A DNA stretch of 64,000 nt, from the NCBI GenBank assembly GCA_020636475.1, contig JACJXU010000002.1, positions 273,501 to 337,500 on the forward strand, read 5' to 3'. The notes under the pieces were generated by a model, which saw only the letters and a list, made by a program, of their open reading frames with translations, made no database searches and was not told where the DNA came from. Positions 8,787-18,125 of this stretch are shown here, in pieces. This stretch comes from Chitinophagales bacterium. Lineage in GTDB: Bacteria; Bacteroidota; Bacteroidia; Chitinophagales; UBA2359. Each line of letters begins with the position of its first letter. Position 1 is the stretch's first letter. Position numbers and translations under genes: made by a program.

Positions 8787-9593
8787 ATGCTTAAACAAAT
8801 AGAAAGTGTACACAATCCCTTGGTAAAACAAATTGTAGCATTAAGCCAAAAACAAAAGGAACGCGCCCGCACGCACTTGTTCGTGTGCGAAGGTTTGCGG
8901 GAATTGCGCTTGGCTCTGGCGGCGGGATATGTTTTGCAGCAGTTGCTTTTTTGTCCTAAATTTATAGAAGCATCTGCCTTGGCAACGGCTTTGCAAACGG
9001 ATATTGACGAGGCGAAATGGATAAGTGTGAGCGAGTTGGTTTTTCAAAAAATTGCGTATCGTTCGGGTGTGGCGAATGTAGTGGCTGTGTTGGCGTATAA
9101 GGTTTTGTCTTTAGAAGAAGCTGCGAAAATGTTGCCCGCCAATGCTTTGGTATTGGTGATGGATGCCATAGAAAAACCCGGAAATATTGGCGCAATGTTG
9201 CGTACTGCCGATGGTGCGGGTGTGGATTTGGTGTGTATCTGCGAGCGTGTGAGCGATAGGTACAATCCAAATAGTATTCGCGCCAGTTTGGGTGCCGTAT
9301 TTAGTTTGCCGATTGTGGAGGTTTCGCGAGAAGAACTTATGGTGTGGCTACAACAACAGCAGTTAGCTATAAAGTTGGCTTCGCTGCAAGGAGCTACAGA
9401 TTATGTGAGAAGTAATTTTAGGGAGCGTTGCGCCATAGTGATGGGTTCGGAGGCGCAAGGTTTAGAAGATTCGTGGTACAAAATTCCCCACGAAGCGGTT
9501 TATATTGTTATGATGGGCGTGGTAGATTCGTTAAATGTTTCTACTTCGGCGGCAGTATTGTTGTACGAGGCGCGCCGTCAGAAAAACAGCTAA
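8787..9593 (+). CDS. TrmH/SpoU-family RNA 2'-O-methyltransferase
   Basis: A 268-residue protein with an N-terminal substrate-binding domain (about 1-100) and the SPOUT knot domain (about 115-265). The three family motifs are present: EKPGNIGAMLRTADGAG (motif 1), IVMGSEAQGLEDSW (motif 2) and MGVVDSLNVSTSAAVLLYEA (motif 3). The enzyme methylates a ribose 2'-OH in rRNA or tRNA with S-adenosylmethionine. The architecture is nearest to 23S rRNA methyltransferases of the RlmB type, but the target base cannot be read from sequence. It is transcribed divergently from hmgA. Confidence 0.92.
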   Translation: MLKQIESVHNPLVKQIVALSQKQKERARTHLFVCEGLRELRLALAAGYVLQQLLFCPKFIEASALATALQTDIDEAKWISVSELVFQKIAYRSGVANVVAVLAYKVLSLEEAAKMLPANALVLVMDAIEKPGNIGAMLRTADGAGVDLVCICERVSDRYNPNSIRASLGAVFSLPIVEVSREELMVWLQQQQLAIKLASLQGATDYVRSNFRERCAIVMGSEAQGLEDSWYKIPHEAVYIVMMGVVDSLNVSTSAAVLLYEARRQKNS

Positions 9594-9621
9594 TATTACA
9601 GCGGTTGGCGAAGTTTTTCGT

Positions 9622-9909
9622 TTATTCCGAAGTATCTTCTTCGCCTCCACTTTCTTCAAGTGTATCGCCTTGGTCGTCGCCCGATTCGCTGTCATCAGCA
9701 GGACTATTGTCATCGTTATTTATACTTTCGTCGTCACTATCGTCATTGTAATCCTCAATGTCCGACATATCCCAGTTTTCGCTGTCCATGTCAGCTTCTT
9801 CGAGTTCTTCTGTATCTTCTGCGTTGTCGTTGTTTTTCATTGCCTGACAACCGCCTACCAACATCAACATTGCCAAAAGAAATACTTTCAGCAGATTCAT
9901 TTTGTGCAT
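9622..9909 (-). CDS. Small, very acidic lipoprotein
   Basis: A 95-residue protein. The N-terminus MNLLKVFLLAMLMLVGGC (starting at the internal Met, 9900) is a clear lipoprotein signal with lipobox VGGC. The mature part is almost entirely Asp, Glu, Ser and Asn, with a disordered low-complexity composition and no domain. Such acidic tails could bind calcium or cations at the cell surface, but that is inference. It is convergent with the TrmH-type gene. Its codon pattern is consistent, and a signal peptide in the right frame supports a real gene. Confidence 0.65.
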   Translation of the reverse strand: MHKMNLLKVFLLAMLMLVGGCQAMKNNDNAEDTEELEEADMDSENWDMSDIEDYNDDSDDESINNDDNSPADDSESGDDQGDTLEESGGEEDTSE

Positions 9910-9939
9910 TTTTATTAAAAATATAATTGTAAAAGAAAA

Positions 9940-10428
9940 TTATTCGTTGGTTTTGTTCAAATAAACAGACTGAAAATCTTCTACCGGAAATTTTATATCT
10001 ACACCTGCCAAGTTTACGCCGGCATTTCCTTTAAATTGTAAATCAACTTTTTTGTTGTCCAGAACCATTGCCAGTCCGGTAAGCAAACCTTTGTCGGAAA
10101 AAAGCTTTTTTGGGGCAAATTTCACTTTCAAAGGTACGCTAAATTCTCCATTTGCAGGTATGTTTATAGGGTCGTTTTGCAAAATATTTCCTACCAAAAT
10201 ATTGTTGGCATACACATCTATATCCAAAGTGGATAAAGTGCCGCCAAGACGATTAGGATTTTCAAAAACAGCATCGGACAGTATCTCTATTTCCTGAATA
10301 GTTGCTTTGTTGATACGGACATTGCTAATGTTCTTGAAGTAAGGTTTTTCGGCTTGGTTGCAAGCAAAAAAACTGCTAATGGCAAGGGTTATAAACAATA
10401 TTTGTGCAAAAAAAGATAATTGCTTCAT
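9940..10428 (-). CDS. LEA-type-2-like lipoprotein
   Basis: The likely start is the ATG at 10428, which gives 162 residues beginning MKQLSFFAQILFITLAISSF with lipobox FFAC; the frame is open upstream to 10527 but that part looks like non-coding leader. The mature part (NISNVRINKATIQEIEILSD ... VENPNRLGG-type segment ... DIDVYANNILVGNI ... IPANGEFSVPLKVKF) fits the LEA14/WHy-like beta-sandwich family often found in Bacteroidota lipoproteins. It is probably anchored in the outer membrane facing the periplasm. The function is unknown; related domains are linked to stress or ligand binding. Confidence 0.7.
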   Translation of the reverse strand: MKQLSFFAQILFITLAISSFFACNQAEKPYFKNISNVRINKATIQEIEILSDAVFENPNRLGGTLSTLDIDVYANNILVGNILQNDPINIPANGEFSVPLKVKFAPKKLFSDKGLLTGLAMVLDNKKVDLQFKGNAGVNLAGVDIKFPVEDFQSVYLNKTNE

Positions 10429-10581
10429 CGGGAAAATATAAGGACTTCTTAATTTTAATGTGTTAGTTAGTTTAATAAAGACTAATAAGATAAAATTAAG
10501 TAACATAAAAAAAGGGCGTGTTGCCATAGAGACAACAAACCCTTAATGAAGAAAGAGAATTTTTCAAATGAACTAATAAAA

Positions 10582-11154
10582 CTAAAAAACAACTTTATTT
10601 TCTTCCATTATTTTGCGCATGTTTATGAGTGCATAGCGCATTCTGCCCAAGGCGGTATTAATACTTACGTTGGTCATTTGGGCAATTTCTTTAAAACTGA
10701 GGTCGGCATAATGACGCAAAATCACTACTTCGCGCTGTTCTTCGGGCAGATTGTTCAGTAAACTGCGCACTTTTTCGGCGGTTTGCTGGCGCATAATACG
10801 GTCTTCGGCATTGTCGTCTGTAAAGCGCAATATTTCAAAAATATCGTAGCCTTCGGTAGTAGTAATAGCCGGAATTCTTTTGGATTTGCGGTAGTGGTCT
10901 ATACAAAGGTTGTAAGCAATGCGCAAAGCCCAAGGCAAAAACTTGCCTTCTTCGGCGTAGCGTCCGCGCCGCAAGGATTCGATAATTTTTACAAAAGTGT
11001 CTTGGAAAATATCCTCCGCTTCTACACTATTTTTAACGAAAAGAAGAATAGTGCGGTATATTTTGTCTTTGTAACGACTCAGTAATTCATTTAAGGCAGC
11101 ATCGGTACCATTTTTAAAGAGTCGCACCAACTCTTGGTCTGTCATAGATTTCAT
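10582..11154 (-). CDS. ECF-type RNA polymerase sigma factor
   Basis: A 190-residue sigma-70 family protein. Region 2 is clear (ALNELLSRYKDKIYRTILLF, then VEAEDIFQDTFVKIIESL and FLPWALRIAYNLCIDHYRK), and region 4 is a helix-turn-helix (LPEEQREVVILRHYADLSFK, then EIAQMTNVSINTALGRMRYA). It directs RNA polymerase to a specific promoter set. No anti-sigma gene is adjacent, since the neighbours are uvrA upstream and a lipoprotein downstream. The GRMRYAL ending resembles ECF sigma factors in Bacteroidota that lack a paired membrane anti-sigma factor. Translation may start at Met1 or Met4. Confidence 0.93.
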   Translation of the reverse strand: MKSMTDQELVRLFKNGTDAALNELLSRYKDKIYRTILLFVKNSVEAEDIFQDTFVKIIESLRRGRYAEEGKFLPWALRIAYNLCIDHYRKSKRIPAITTTEGYDIFEILRFTDDNAEDRIMRQQTAEKVRSLLNNLPEEQREVVILRHYADLSFKEIAQMTNVSINTALGRMRYALINMRKIMEENKVVF

Positions 11155-11401
11155 ACGCTTTTAAAATTGATTTAAAAGTCACTAAATGTGGTTAAATAAT
11201 AATAAAAGGTATAAATCTACTCTATAGTTAGTCGTTTTTTATGCGAAAGAATGCACCAAAGGAAAGCTATTTTTTTTGAATAAACAAGTACAAGGTGATT
11301 TTTTTTTAATAAATGCAAATTTTGTACCTAAAAAGCGCGTATAAGCACTTGTAGCAATGTTTTTTAGACAAGCAACGTCTGTTTGTAGATAGGGTAGTGG
11401 T

Positions 11402-14335
11402 TTAATCGTTTAATTCGGTGGCTAAAAATTGCGCCGTATAGCCTTTATTAATGGTAACTATTTCTTCGGGAGTGCCTTGTGCTACAATGTTGCCGCCTTG
11501 TGGTCCGCCTTCAGTACCCAAATCAATAATGTAATCCATCACCTTTATTACGTCTAAGTTGTGTTCAATAATAAGCACAGTATTGCCCAATTCTACTAAT
11601 TTTTGCAATACTTCCAGCAGAATATGAATGTCCTCGAAGTGTAAGCCTGTGGTGGGTTCGTCTAAGATATAAAAGGTTTTGCCCGTAGCTACTTTGCTGA
11701 GTTCGGCAGCGAGTTTTACGCGTTGTGCTTCGCCGCCGCTAAGGGTAGTTGCCGATTGTCCAAGATTGATGTAGCCCAAGCCTACTTCTTGCAATACTTT
11801 TAATCTGCGATAAATTTTTGGAACCGCCTCAAAAAATGTTACTGCTTCGCTCACACTCATGTTTAGCACATCACTAATAGATTTTCCTTTGTAGCGTACT
11901 TCTAAGGTTTCGCGGTTGTAGCGTTGCCCGCGACAAGTTTCGCATTGTACGAGTACATCGGGCAAAAAATTCATTTCTATGCTTTTCATTCCGCCGCCTT
12001 GGCAGGTTTCGCAGCGTCCGCCTTTTACATTAAACGAAAACCGCCCTGCTTTGTAGCCGCGTACTTTGGCTTCGGGCAGTTGGGCGTATAGTTTGCGAAT
12101 TTCGTCGAATACCTTTATATACGTTACGGCATTGGAGCGTGGACTTCGTCCAATGGGCGATTGGTCAATTTCAATTACTTTGTCAATATGTTCTAAGCCT
12201 TTTATGTTGTCGTATGCCAAAGGTTTTAGGCGCGATTTGTAGAAATGCGTCATTAAAATAGGATACAGTGTTTCGATAATAAGGCTCGATTTTCCACTTC
12301 CCGAAACGCCCGAAACGCCAATGAGCGTACCCAAAGGAAATTTTACCGTAAGGTTTTTTAAATTATGACCTTGCGCCCCTTCAATTTCGATAAAGTTGCC
12401 GTTGCCTTTGCGCCTTTGCGCCGGAATGGCAATATTTTTTTTGCCGGATAAATATTGTGCTGTCAAGGAATTGGCTTGCATAAATTTTTGCGGACTACCT
12501 GCGGCAACTACTTGTCCACCCATTTTTCCGGCACCGGGTCCCAAGTCAATTACATAGTCAGCGGCGAGCATAATGTCTTTGTCGTGTTCTACCACAATAA
12601 CGGTATTGTCCATGTCGCGAAGTTCCAAAAGCGATTGAATCAGTTTTTGGTTGTCGCGCTGGTGTAAACCAATGCTGGGTTCGTCCAAAATATAAGTAAT
12701 GCCACTTAGTTGTGCGCCAATTTGTGTTGCCAAGCGTATGCGCTGACTTTCGCCGCCGGACAAGCTGGAAGCAGGGCGATTTAAACTAAGATAGCTAAGT
12801 CCTACATCGTGCAAAAACTTCAATCGGTTGTTTATTTCCTTGAGAATATCTTTGGCAATCAGATTTTCACGCTCGTTTAGTTTTGCAGGAATTTGTTGTA
12901 CAAACTGCCAGAGGGTATCTATTTCCATTTTGGCAAGTTCGGCAATGTTTTTTTCTGCAATTTTAAAATGCAAAGATTCTATGCCCAGGCGCGTGCCATT
13001 GCACTCAGGGCAAATGCTGTACGCCATATATTCTTCCGCCCACTGTTGCAGCATAGGTGCATCATTGCTTTGTACGGTGCGGAGTAGCATGTTGGCAATT
13101 CCTTCAAATTCTAAATTGTACCAACGCTGGGTGCCGAAAGTTATCATTTCGGTAACAGGCTTGCCATTTTCGCTTCCGTAAAGTAATATGTCTAAAGCCG
13201 ATTTTGGGAGTTTTTTTATAGGCGTGTCTAAAGAAAATTTATACTTTTTAGCTAATTTTTTTACTTTGTCAAACATGTACGTATCGCGGAGGTTTCCCAA
13301 AGGCGCAATTCCGCCTTCGGCAATATTCAGTTGTTGGTCGGGCAGCACCAAATCCAAATCCACCTCATATACTTGCCCCAAACCTTTGCAGTGTGGGCAA
13401 GCTCCGTAGGGCGAATTGAAAGAAAAAGTATTGGGCGAAGGAGGCGCGTAAGCAATGCCTGTATCGGCACAAACCAGATTGAGGCTGTAACTATACACTG
13501 TGTTTTCTTCGTCGGTGAGTATTATTTGCATTATGCCATTGCCCATTTTTAGTGCAGTAGCCAGCGAATTGCGCAAACGTTGAAGGAATTTTTCCTGTAT
13601 CGGGAGTTTGTCCACTACCACTTCTATATCATGTATTTTAAAGCGGTCTAACTGCATTTTGGGTGTTATTTCCTTCAATTCATTATCTACCCGCACGCGT
13701 ACAAACCCTTGCGAGGCAATCTGTTGGAAAAGCTCGCGGTAGTGTCCTTTGCGCCCGCGCACCACGGGAGCCAATATGTAAATGGTTTTATCTTTGAATT
13801 GTGTGAGCCAAAGGTCGAGAATTTGCTGCTCGGTATATTGCACCATTGGTTTTCCGGTATTGTAGGAATATGCGCTACCGATGCGGGCAAACATTAGCCG
13901 GAAAAAATCATACACTTCGGTGACGGTACCTACGGTAGAGCGAGGGTTGCGGCTGGTAGTTTTTTGTTCGATAGAAACAACAGGACTCAGCCCTTCAATT
14001 TTATCTACATCGGGTCTATCAAAACCGCCCAAAAACTGTCGGGCATAGGCGGAGAAACTTTCCATATAGCGGCGTTGTCCTTCGGCGTAGAGCGTGTCGA
14101 AAGCTAAGGAAGATTTTCCGCTGCCGCTGATGCCGGTAAGTACAATTAACTGATTGCGGTCGAAACTTACATGAATATTGCGCAAGTTGTGCACACGTGC
14201 GCCTTCTACCTGAATCGTGTTGGTTTCGGCAGTTGTAGGAGTGTTATTAGATTGCAAAAGGGTATTATTTTTTATTTTAGGAAACAAAAACAAGGAAACA
14301 TTGTTTTTACCTATAAACAGGAAAAATTTTAACAA
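11402..14335 (-). CDS. uvrA: Excinuclease ABC subunit A
   Basis: A UvrA damage-recognition ATPase of the UvrABC nucleotide excision repair system. It has two ABC modules: Walker A GISGSGKSSLAFDTLYAEG near residue 68 and GVSGVSGSGKSSLIIE near 645; signatures LSGGESQRIRLATQIG and LSGGEAQRVKLAAELS; and the zinc module CETCQGGG...CETCRGQRY. No ATG precedes the conserved GARVHNLRN. The first start is a TTG at 14335 (977 residues), and a TTG at 14257 would give MQSNNTPTTAETNTIQVEG, closer to normal UvrA starts. The CxxC pair often seen after the first signature region is replaced (SAYSYNTGKPM). Confidence 0.97.
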   Translation of the reverse strand: MLKFFLFIGKNNVSLFLFPKIKNNTLLQSNNTPTTAETNTIQVEGARVHNLRNIHVSFDRNQLIVLTGISGSGKSSLAFDTLYAEGQRRYMESFSAYARQFLGGFDRPDVDKIEGLSPVVSIEQKTTSRNPRSTVGTVTEVYDFFRLMFARIGSAYSYNTGKPMVQYTEQQILDLWLTQFKDKTIYILAPVVRGRKGHYRELFQQIASQGFVRVRVDNELKEITPKMQLDRFKIHDIEVVVDKLPIQEKFLQRLRNSLATALKMGNGIMQIILTDEENTVYSYSLNLVCADTGIAYAPPSPNTFSFNSPYGACPHCKGLGQVYEVDLDLVLPDQQLNIAEGGIAPLGNLRDTYMFDKVKKLAKKYKFSLDTPIKKLPKSALDILLYGSENGKPVTEMITFGTQRWYNLEFEGIANMLLRTVQSNDAPMLQQWAEEYMAYSICPECNGTRLGIESLHFKIAEKNIAELAKMEIDTLWQFVQQIPAKLNERENLIAKDILKEINNRLKFLHDVGLSYLSLNRPASSLSGGESQRIRLATQIGAQLSGITYILDEPSIGLHQRDNQKLIQSLLELRDMDNTVIVVEHDKDIMLAADYVIDLGPGAGKMGGQVVAAGSPQKFMQANSLTAQYLSGKKNIAIPAQRRKGNGNFIEIEGAQGHNLKNLTVKFPLGTLIGVSGVSGSGKSSLIIETLYPILMTHFYKSRLKPLAYDNIKGLEHIDKVIEIDQSPIGRSPRSNAVTYIKVFDEIRKLYAQLPEAKVRGYKAGRFSFNVKGGRCETCQGGGMKSIEMNFLPDVLVQCETCRGQRYNRETLEVRYKGKSISDVLNMSVSEAVTFFEAVPKIYRRLKVLQEVGLGYINLGQSATTLSGGEAQRVKLAAELSKVATGKTFYILDEPTTGLHFEDIHILLEVLQKLVELGNTVLIIEHNLDVIKVMDYIIDLGTEGGPQGGNIVAQGTPEEIVTINKGYTAQFLATELND

Positions 14336-14360
14336 AATTGTGAAAACTTTTGGTATTTTT

Positions 14361-14390
14361 TTTGATATTAATTTTTAATGATTAATTTTG
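14361..14390 (+). promoter_or_regulatory. Probable rho promoter with long leader
   Basis: TTTG at 14361-14364, an 18-base spacer, then TAATTTTG at 14383-14390 match the Bacteroidota -33/-7 consensus. The start codon of rho is at 14578, so the transcript would carry a leader of about 180 bases. A long leader is compatible with autoregulation of rho, but no specific element can be named. Confidence 0.5.
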
Positions 14391-14577
14391 TGCTTATTAA
14401 CGCAGATATTTTCCCATAAAATATAAGCAAAACATAAGCCTTATATAGTACCGTCAATATAACAAACAACTTATACTCAAAGTATAAACCCAACATCAAT
14501 CTTTTTCAATTACGCACTTTCTTAATCAAAATAGATAACCTGAACAATTTTATTTAATAACAAATTAAAATATTTGT

Positions 14578-16245
14578 ATGTACGATATTTTGCAACTGAG
14601 TGACATGTTGCTGTATGACTTGTATCAAATAGCGAATAAACTTAAAATTAAATCTTATAAACGTTTAGAAAAACAGGACTTAATATTAAAGATAATCGAA
14701 GCTCAAGCCGCCGGTGAAAATGGCGGCGCAAAAGAAGAAAAATCCAATAAACAGGAAAATTCTTCTGTAAAAAAACAAAACGAAAACAGTACGAAATCGA
14801 AGGATTTTGACGAAACAAGCACAACTAATATTCCCAAACAACAAGAAGATAAAGACAATAGTAGCAAAAAGATGCGTAAACGTATTAAAGTGTCGAATAC
14901 TCGCCAAGGGATAAGTAATAAGGATAGCCGTCCTGTAATGCCTGTGGCAGAGGAAAGCAAGCCGCAAGTAATGCTTTCGTATCAAGATACGCAGAAAGGT
15001 AGAAGTACAGAGCTTAGAGAAGAACCGCCGAAACTTCCTTATAAAGAAAGAGAAGAACGCGAACGCCCTAATATGAATAATAACAGGGCTTCGGAAAAAA
15101 ATAAAGATGCAGATTTTGATTTGGACAATGATGCCGTAATAGATGCCAGTGGTGTATTGGAAATGATGCCGGATGGTTTCGGCTTTTTGCGCTCGGCGGA
15201 CTACAACTACTTATCATCTCCTGATGATATTTATGTTTCTCCTTCTCAGATAAAATTGTTTGGACTAAAAACCGGTGATACTGTAACCGGAGCGGTGCGT
15301 CCACCAAAACCGGGTGAAAAATATTTTGCCTTATTGCGCGTGGAAACGATTAATGGAAGATTGCCCGCAGAAGTACGCGACCGTGTGTCGTTCGATTTTT
15401 TAGTGCCTTTGTTCCCCAACGAAAAATTTTCGATACAAACCCGTGCCGATAAATATTCTACGCGCGTTATTGATTTGTTTTCGCCCATAGGTAAAGGGCA
15501 GCGTGGTTTGATTGTAGCACAGCCCAAAACAGGAAAAACATTTTTGCTAAAAGATGTAGCCAACGCTATTGCTACAAATCACCCCGAAGTATATTTGATA
15601 GTATTGCTGATAGATGAGCGTCCCGAAGAGGTGACAGATATGCAGCGCAGTGTAAATGCCGAAGTAATTGCTTCGACTTTTGACGAGCCGGCGGAGCGTC
15701 ATGTGCGTGTGTCGGAAATTATTTTGAAAAAAGCAAAACGCTTGGTAGAGTGTGGACAAGATGTAGTAATTTTGTTGGATTCTATTACCCGTTTGGCGCG
15801 TGCTTACAATACAGTAGCACCTCCTTCCGGCAAAGTGTTGTCGGGTGGGGTAGAGTCGAATGCATTGCATAAACCTAAACAATTCTTTGGCGCAGCGCGC
15901 AATATTGAAGATGGTGGCTCGCTTACAATTTTGGCTACCGCCTTGATAGATACAGGTTCGCGGATGGACGAGGTGATTTTTGAGGAATTTAAAGGAACCG
16001 GAAATATGGAACTTCAGCTTGACCGCCGTTTGGCGAATAAGCGTATTTATCCTTCGGTAAATCTTATTGCCTCGGGTACGCGCCGCGAAGATTTGCTTAT
16101 GGACAAAGAAGCACTACACCATATGTGGATTCTGCGCAATCATTTAGCCGATATGACTACCGAAGAAGCGATGGAAAACTTGCTCAAGCATATGAAAGGT
16201 ACACGCGACAACAGCGAATTTTTAGCGTCAATGCGCGGCGGATAA
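14578..16245 (+). CDS. rho: Transcription termination factor Rho
   Basis: A 555-residue RNA helicase that ends transcripts. It has an N-terminal Rho-N domain ([20 protein letters not shown]), then a charged, Lys/Glu/Asn-rich insert of about 130 residues, the RNA-binding CSD-like domain ([20 protein letters not shown]) and the RecA-like motor with Walker A (AQPKTGKT), Walker B ([14 protein letters not shown]), the Q/R loops and GTRREDLLM. The insert is typical of Bacteroidota Rho and explains the extra length over the 419-residue E. coli protein. A likely promoter lies at 14361-14390. Confidence 0.98.
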   Translation: MYDILQLSDMLLYDLYQIANKLKIKSYKRLEKQDLILKIIEAQAAGENGGAKEEKSNKQENSSVKKQNENSTKSKDFDETSTTNIPKQQEDKDNSSKKMRKRIKVSNTRQGISNKDSRPVMPVAEESKPQVMLSYQDTQKGRSTELREEPPKLPYKEREERERPNMNNNRASEKNKDADFDLDNDAVIDASGVLEMMPDGFGFLRSADYNYLSSPDDIYVSPSQIKLFGLKTGDTVTGAVRPPKPGEKYFALLRVETINGRLPAEVRDRVSFDFLVPLFPNEKFSIQTRADKYSTRVIDLFSPIGKGQRGLIVAQPKTGKTFLLKDVANAIATNHPEVYLIVLLIDERPEEVTDMQRSVNAEVIASTFDEPAERHVRVSEIILKKAKRLVECGQDVVILLDSITRLARAYNTVAPPSGKVLSGGVESNALHKPKQFFGAARNIEDGGSLTILATALIDTGSRMDEVIFEEFKGTGNMELQLDRRLANKRIYPSVNLIASGTRREDLLMDKEALHHMWILRNHLADMTTEEAMENLLKHMKGTRDNSEFLASMRGG

Positions 16246-16362
16246 TTTTTGTAAAAATGTTGTATAGAACGCATATCCGATAATTGTTTGCTGATTTTCA
16301 ACATTCTTTCTAAGAAAAAAGAGACTTGGAATTTTTGTTTCCAATTATTAATCAAATACACG

Positions 16363-16704
16363 ATGGAAATAGATATAAGACCTTGGGGAAAATACGAAGT
16401 ATTGTTAGATGCGCCTTATTGTAAGGTAAAGCGTATTACCGTTTTGCCCGATAAACGCCTCAGTTACCAAATGCACTACAAGCGTCAAGAGGCTTGGACT
16501 GTGGTACAAGGTACGGCGCATGTGACTTTAGATGATGAAATTATTGAAGTAAGTGCCGGAAACACCATTCTTATTCCGCTACAAGCAAAACACAGAGTAG
16601 CGAATAGGCAACAAGAGGATTTGGTTTTTGTAGAAGTACAAACAGGTACTTATTTTGGCGAAGACGATATTGTTCGGTTTGAAGATGATTTTAATCGAGT
16701 GTAG
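16363..16704 (+). CDS. Mannose-6-phosphate isomerase type II-like cupin protein
   Basis: The ATG at 16363 starts the conserved MEIDIRPWGKYEVLLDAPYC, giving 113 residues; the open frame to 16288 is leader. The sequence shows the cupin motifs (QMHYKRQEAWTVVQGTAHV, PLQAKHRVANRQ) and the ending FGEDDIVRFEDDFNR that characterises the C-terminal domain of type II phosphomannose isomerase / mannose-1-phosphate guanylyltransferase. As a single domain it may isomerise a sugar phosphate for nucleotide-sugar supply, but this is unproven. It follows rho by about 115 bp and is closed by a strong terminator. Confidence 0.85.
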   Translation: MEIDIRPWGKYEVLLDAPYCKVKRITVLPDKRLSYQMHYKRQEAWTVVQGTAHVTLDDEIIEVSAGNTILIPLQAKHRVANRQQEDLVFVEVQTGTYFGEDDIVRFEDDFNRV

Positions 16705-16710
16705 ATAAAT

Positions 16711-16743
16711 AAAAAAAGCGCGGCGAATGCCGCGCTTTTTTTT
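16711..16743. terminator. Bidirectional intrinsic terminator
   Basis: An A-run, then the perfect stem AGCGCGGC / GCCGCGCT with loop GAAT, then a T-run of at least eight. It sits between the convergent cupin gene and DsbD-N gene and can serve both, because A and T tracts flank the stem on each side. Confidence 0.92.
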
Positions 16744-17206
16744 ATTCAACTTTGGTTGTTAAATTTATTACTTCGGGAGGGAGACACCGACTGTCGTCGC
16801 AACTCATAAATTCTACATTAGTACTAATACTTTTTAAAACTTTGTTACTTTCTATTTTCGCAACAAACACTACTTCGGTTGCGTATTTTTTGATAATAAT
16901 ACCAAACAAATCGTCATACTTTTCTATTACTGCGCCTTCTTCCTGTATCGTTTCGGTAAAATGGGCATTAGGTGTATCCAATTCAAAATGTGTAGGAATA
17001 GGACCACCTTCGGAAATGTCTTGTGCATAGAGATACCAATGAGGGTCAATAGTTGCGGTGTATTTTACTTCATAAGTATTATCAGAAATTTTTGTAGCAG
17101 CAACGTGCCATTGTACCGGTTGCAAATCTTGGGCAGATGCCATGCCAATGCCAAAGCTTATTCCCAAAAATGTCAAAATGGTTTTTACTATTTTATTGCT
17201 AAACAT
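16742..17206 (-). CDS. Secreted DsbD-N-terminal-like (DsbC corrector) domain protein
   Basis: A 154-residue protein with signal peptide (VKTILTFLGISFGIGMASAQ). The mature domain has the pattern of the DsbD alpha domain: HWYLYAQDISEGGPIPTHFE, then a cysteine pair in FMSCDDSRCLPP near the C-terminus, the redox-active pair of that family. In full DsbD this domain passes electrons to periplasmic partners; in Bacteroidota stand-alone copies occur and may receive electrons from a separate DsbD/CcdA protein. It is monocistronic, lying after the purQ gene. No transmembrane part follows. Confidence 0.85.
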   Translation of the reverse strand: MFSNKIVKTILTFLGISFGIGMASAQDLQPVQWHVAATKISDNTYEVKYTATIDPHWYLYAQDISEGGPIPTHFELDTPNAHFTETIQEEGAVIEKYDDLFGIIIKKYATEVVFVAKIESNKVLKSISTNVEFMSCDDSRCLPPEVINLTTKVE

Positions 17207-17266
17207 GTAGTTAAATTTTTTTTACAAAAAAGGTCTCGAAATCCGACCGTTTAAAGAAACAAAAGT

Positions 17267-17974
17267 TTAAACCAAAAGGTTTTTATTCGAGGCAATAAGC
17301 GATTGGAAAAGAAATGCTCCGTCAGTATTGCCCATAATTAGTTCGGCAGCACGCTCAGGATGCGGCATCATGCCAAAAACATTGGCTTCTTTGTTACATA
17401 TTCCTGCAATATTGTTTAACGAGCCATTCGGATTTGCTTCGGGCTGTACATCTCCGTTTTCATCGGCATAGCGAAATAGCACTTGAGCATTTGCCTCTAA
17501 TTCCGCCAAAGTATCCGCTTGGGCAAAGTATCTTCCTTCGGCGTGTGCTATCGGAATTTTTATTGGTGTATCATCCAAAAACTGTGTCAGTACTGTGCGC
17601 TTGTTCTCGGCTTTTATAAAAATGTTTTTACAAATGTACTGTTGGTTGGTATTCGGCAAAAGTACGCCCGGCAGCAGTCCGGCTTCGCACAAAATCTGAA
17701 AACCATTGCAAATACCCCAAACAAAACCACCTTTTTGGGCGAAATCTTTTACCGCCTGCATAATCGGCGAAAAACGGGCAATAGCACCACAGCGAAGATA
17801 GTCGCCGTAAGAAAATCCGCCCGGCAATACAAGGCAATCTTGGGGGCCAAAACCATTGAGCTCCGTATCTTTGTGCCAAAGGATTTGCACTTCTTGTTTG
17901 AATACATTGCCCAAAACATGCGCCATATCGCGGTCGCAGTTGGAGCCGGGGAAAACAATAATACCAAATTTCAT
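17267..17974 (-). CDS. purQ: Phosphoribosylformylglycinamidine synthase subunit PurQ
   Basis: The glutaminase subunit of FGAM synthase, step 4 of purine synthesis. The start is probably the ATG at 17974 (MKFGIIVFPGSNCDRDMAHV), 235 residues; the frame is open to 17989. The class I glutamine amidotransferase residues are clear: nucleophile Cys in WGICNGFQIL and His/Glu in MMPHPERAAE. A separate PurQ implies that the organism uses the split PurL/PurS/PurQ enzyme rather than one long fused PurL. No other pur gene is nearby. Confidence 0.95.
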   Translation of the reverse strand: MKFGIIVFPGSNCDRDMAHVLGNVFKQEVQILWHKDTELNGFGPQDCLVLPGGFSYGDYLRCGAIARFSPIMQAVKDFAQKGGFVWGICNGFQILCEAGLLPGVLLPNTNQQYICKNIFIKAENKRTVLTQFLDDTPIKIPIAHAEGRYFAQADTLAELEANAQVLFRYADENGDVQPEANPNGSLNNIAGICNKEANVFGMMPHPERAAELIMGNTDGAFLFQSLIASNKNLLV

Positions 17975-18125
17975 AAATAAGAAAGGCAATTTTTATCATA
18001 AAAAAAATGGATTAAAATCTGAAAGACAAATTTTTAATCCATTGGGCAGTATGTTAAAATATGTTTGAAAAACATCATCTTATCGGTAAAATGACGCAAA
18101 AAGTTTGTTAATTAAAATCTCTCAA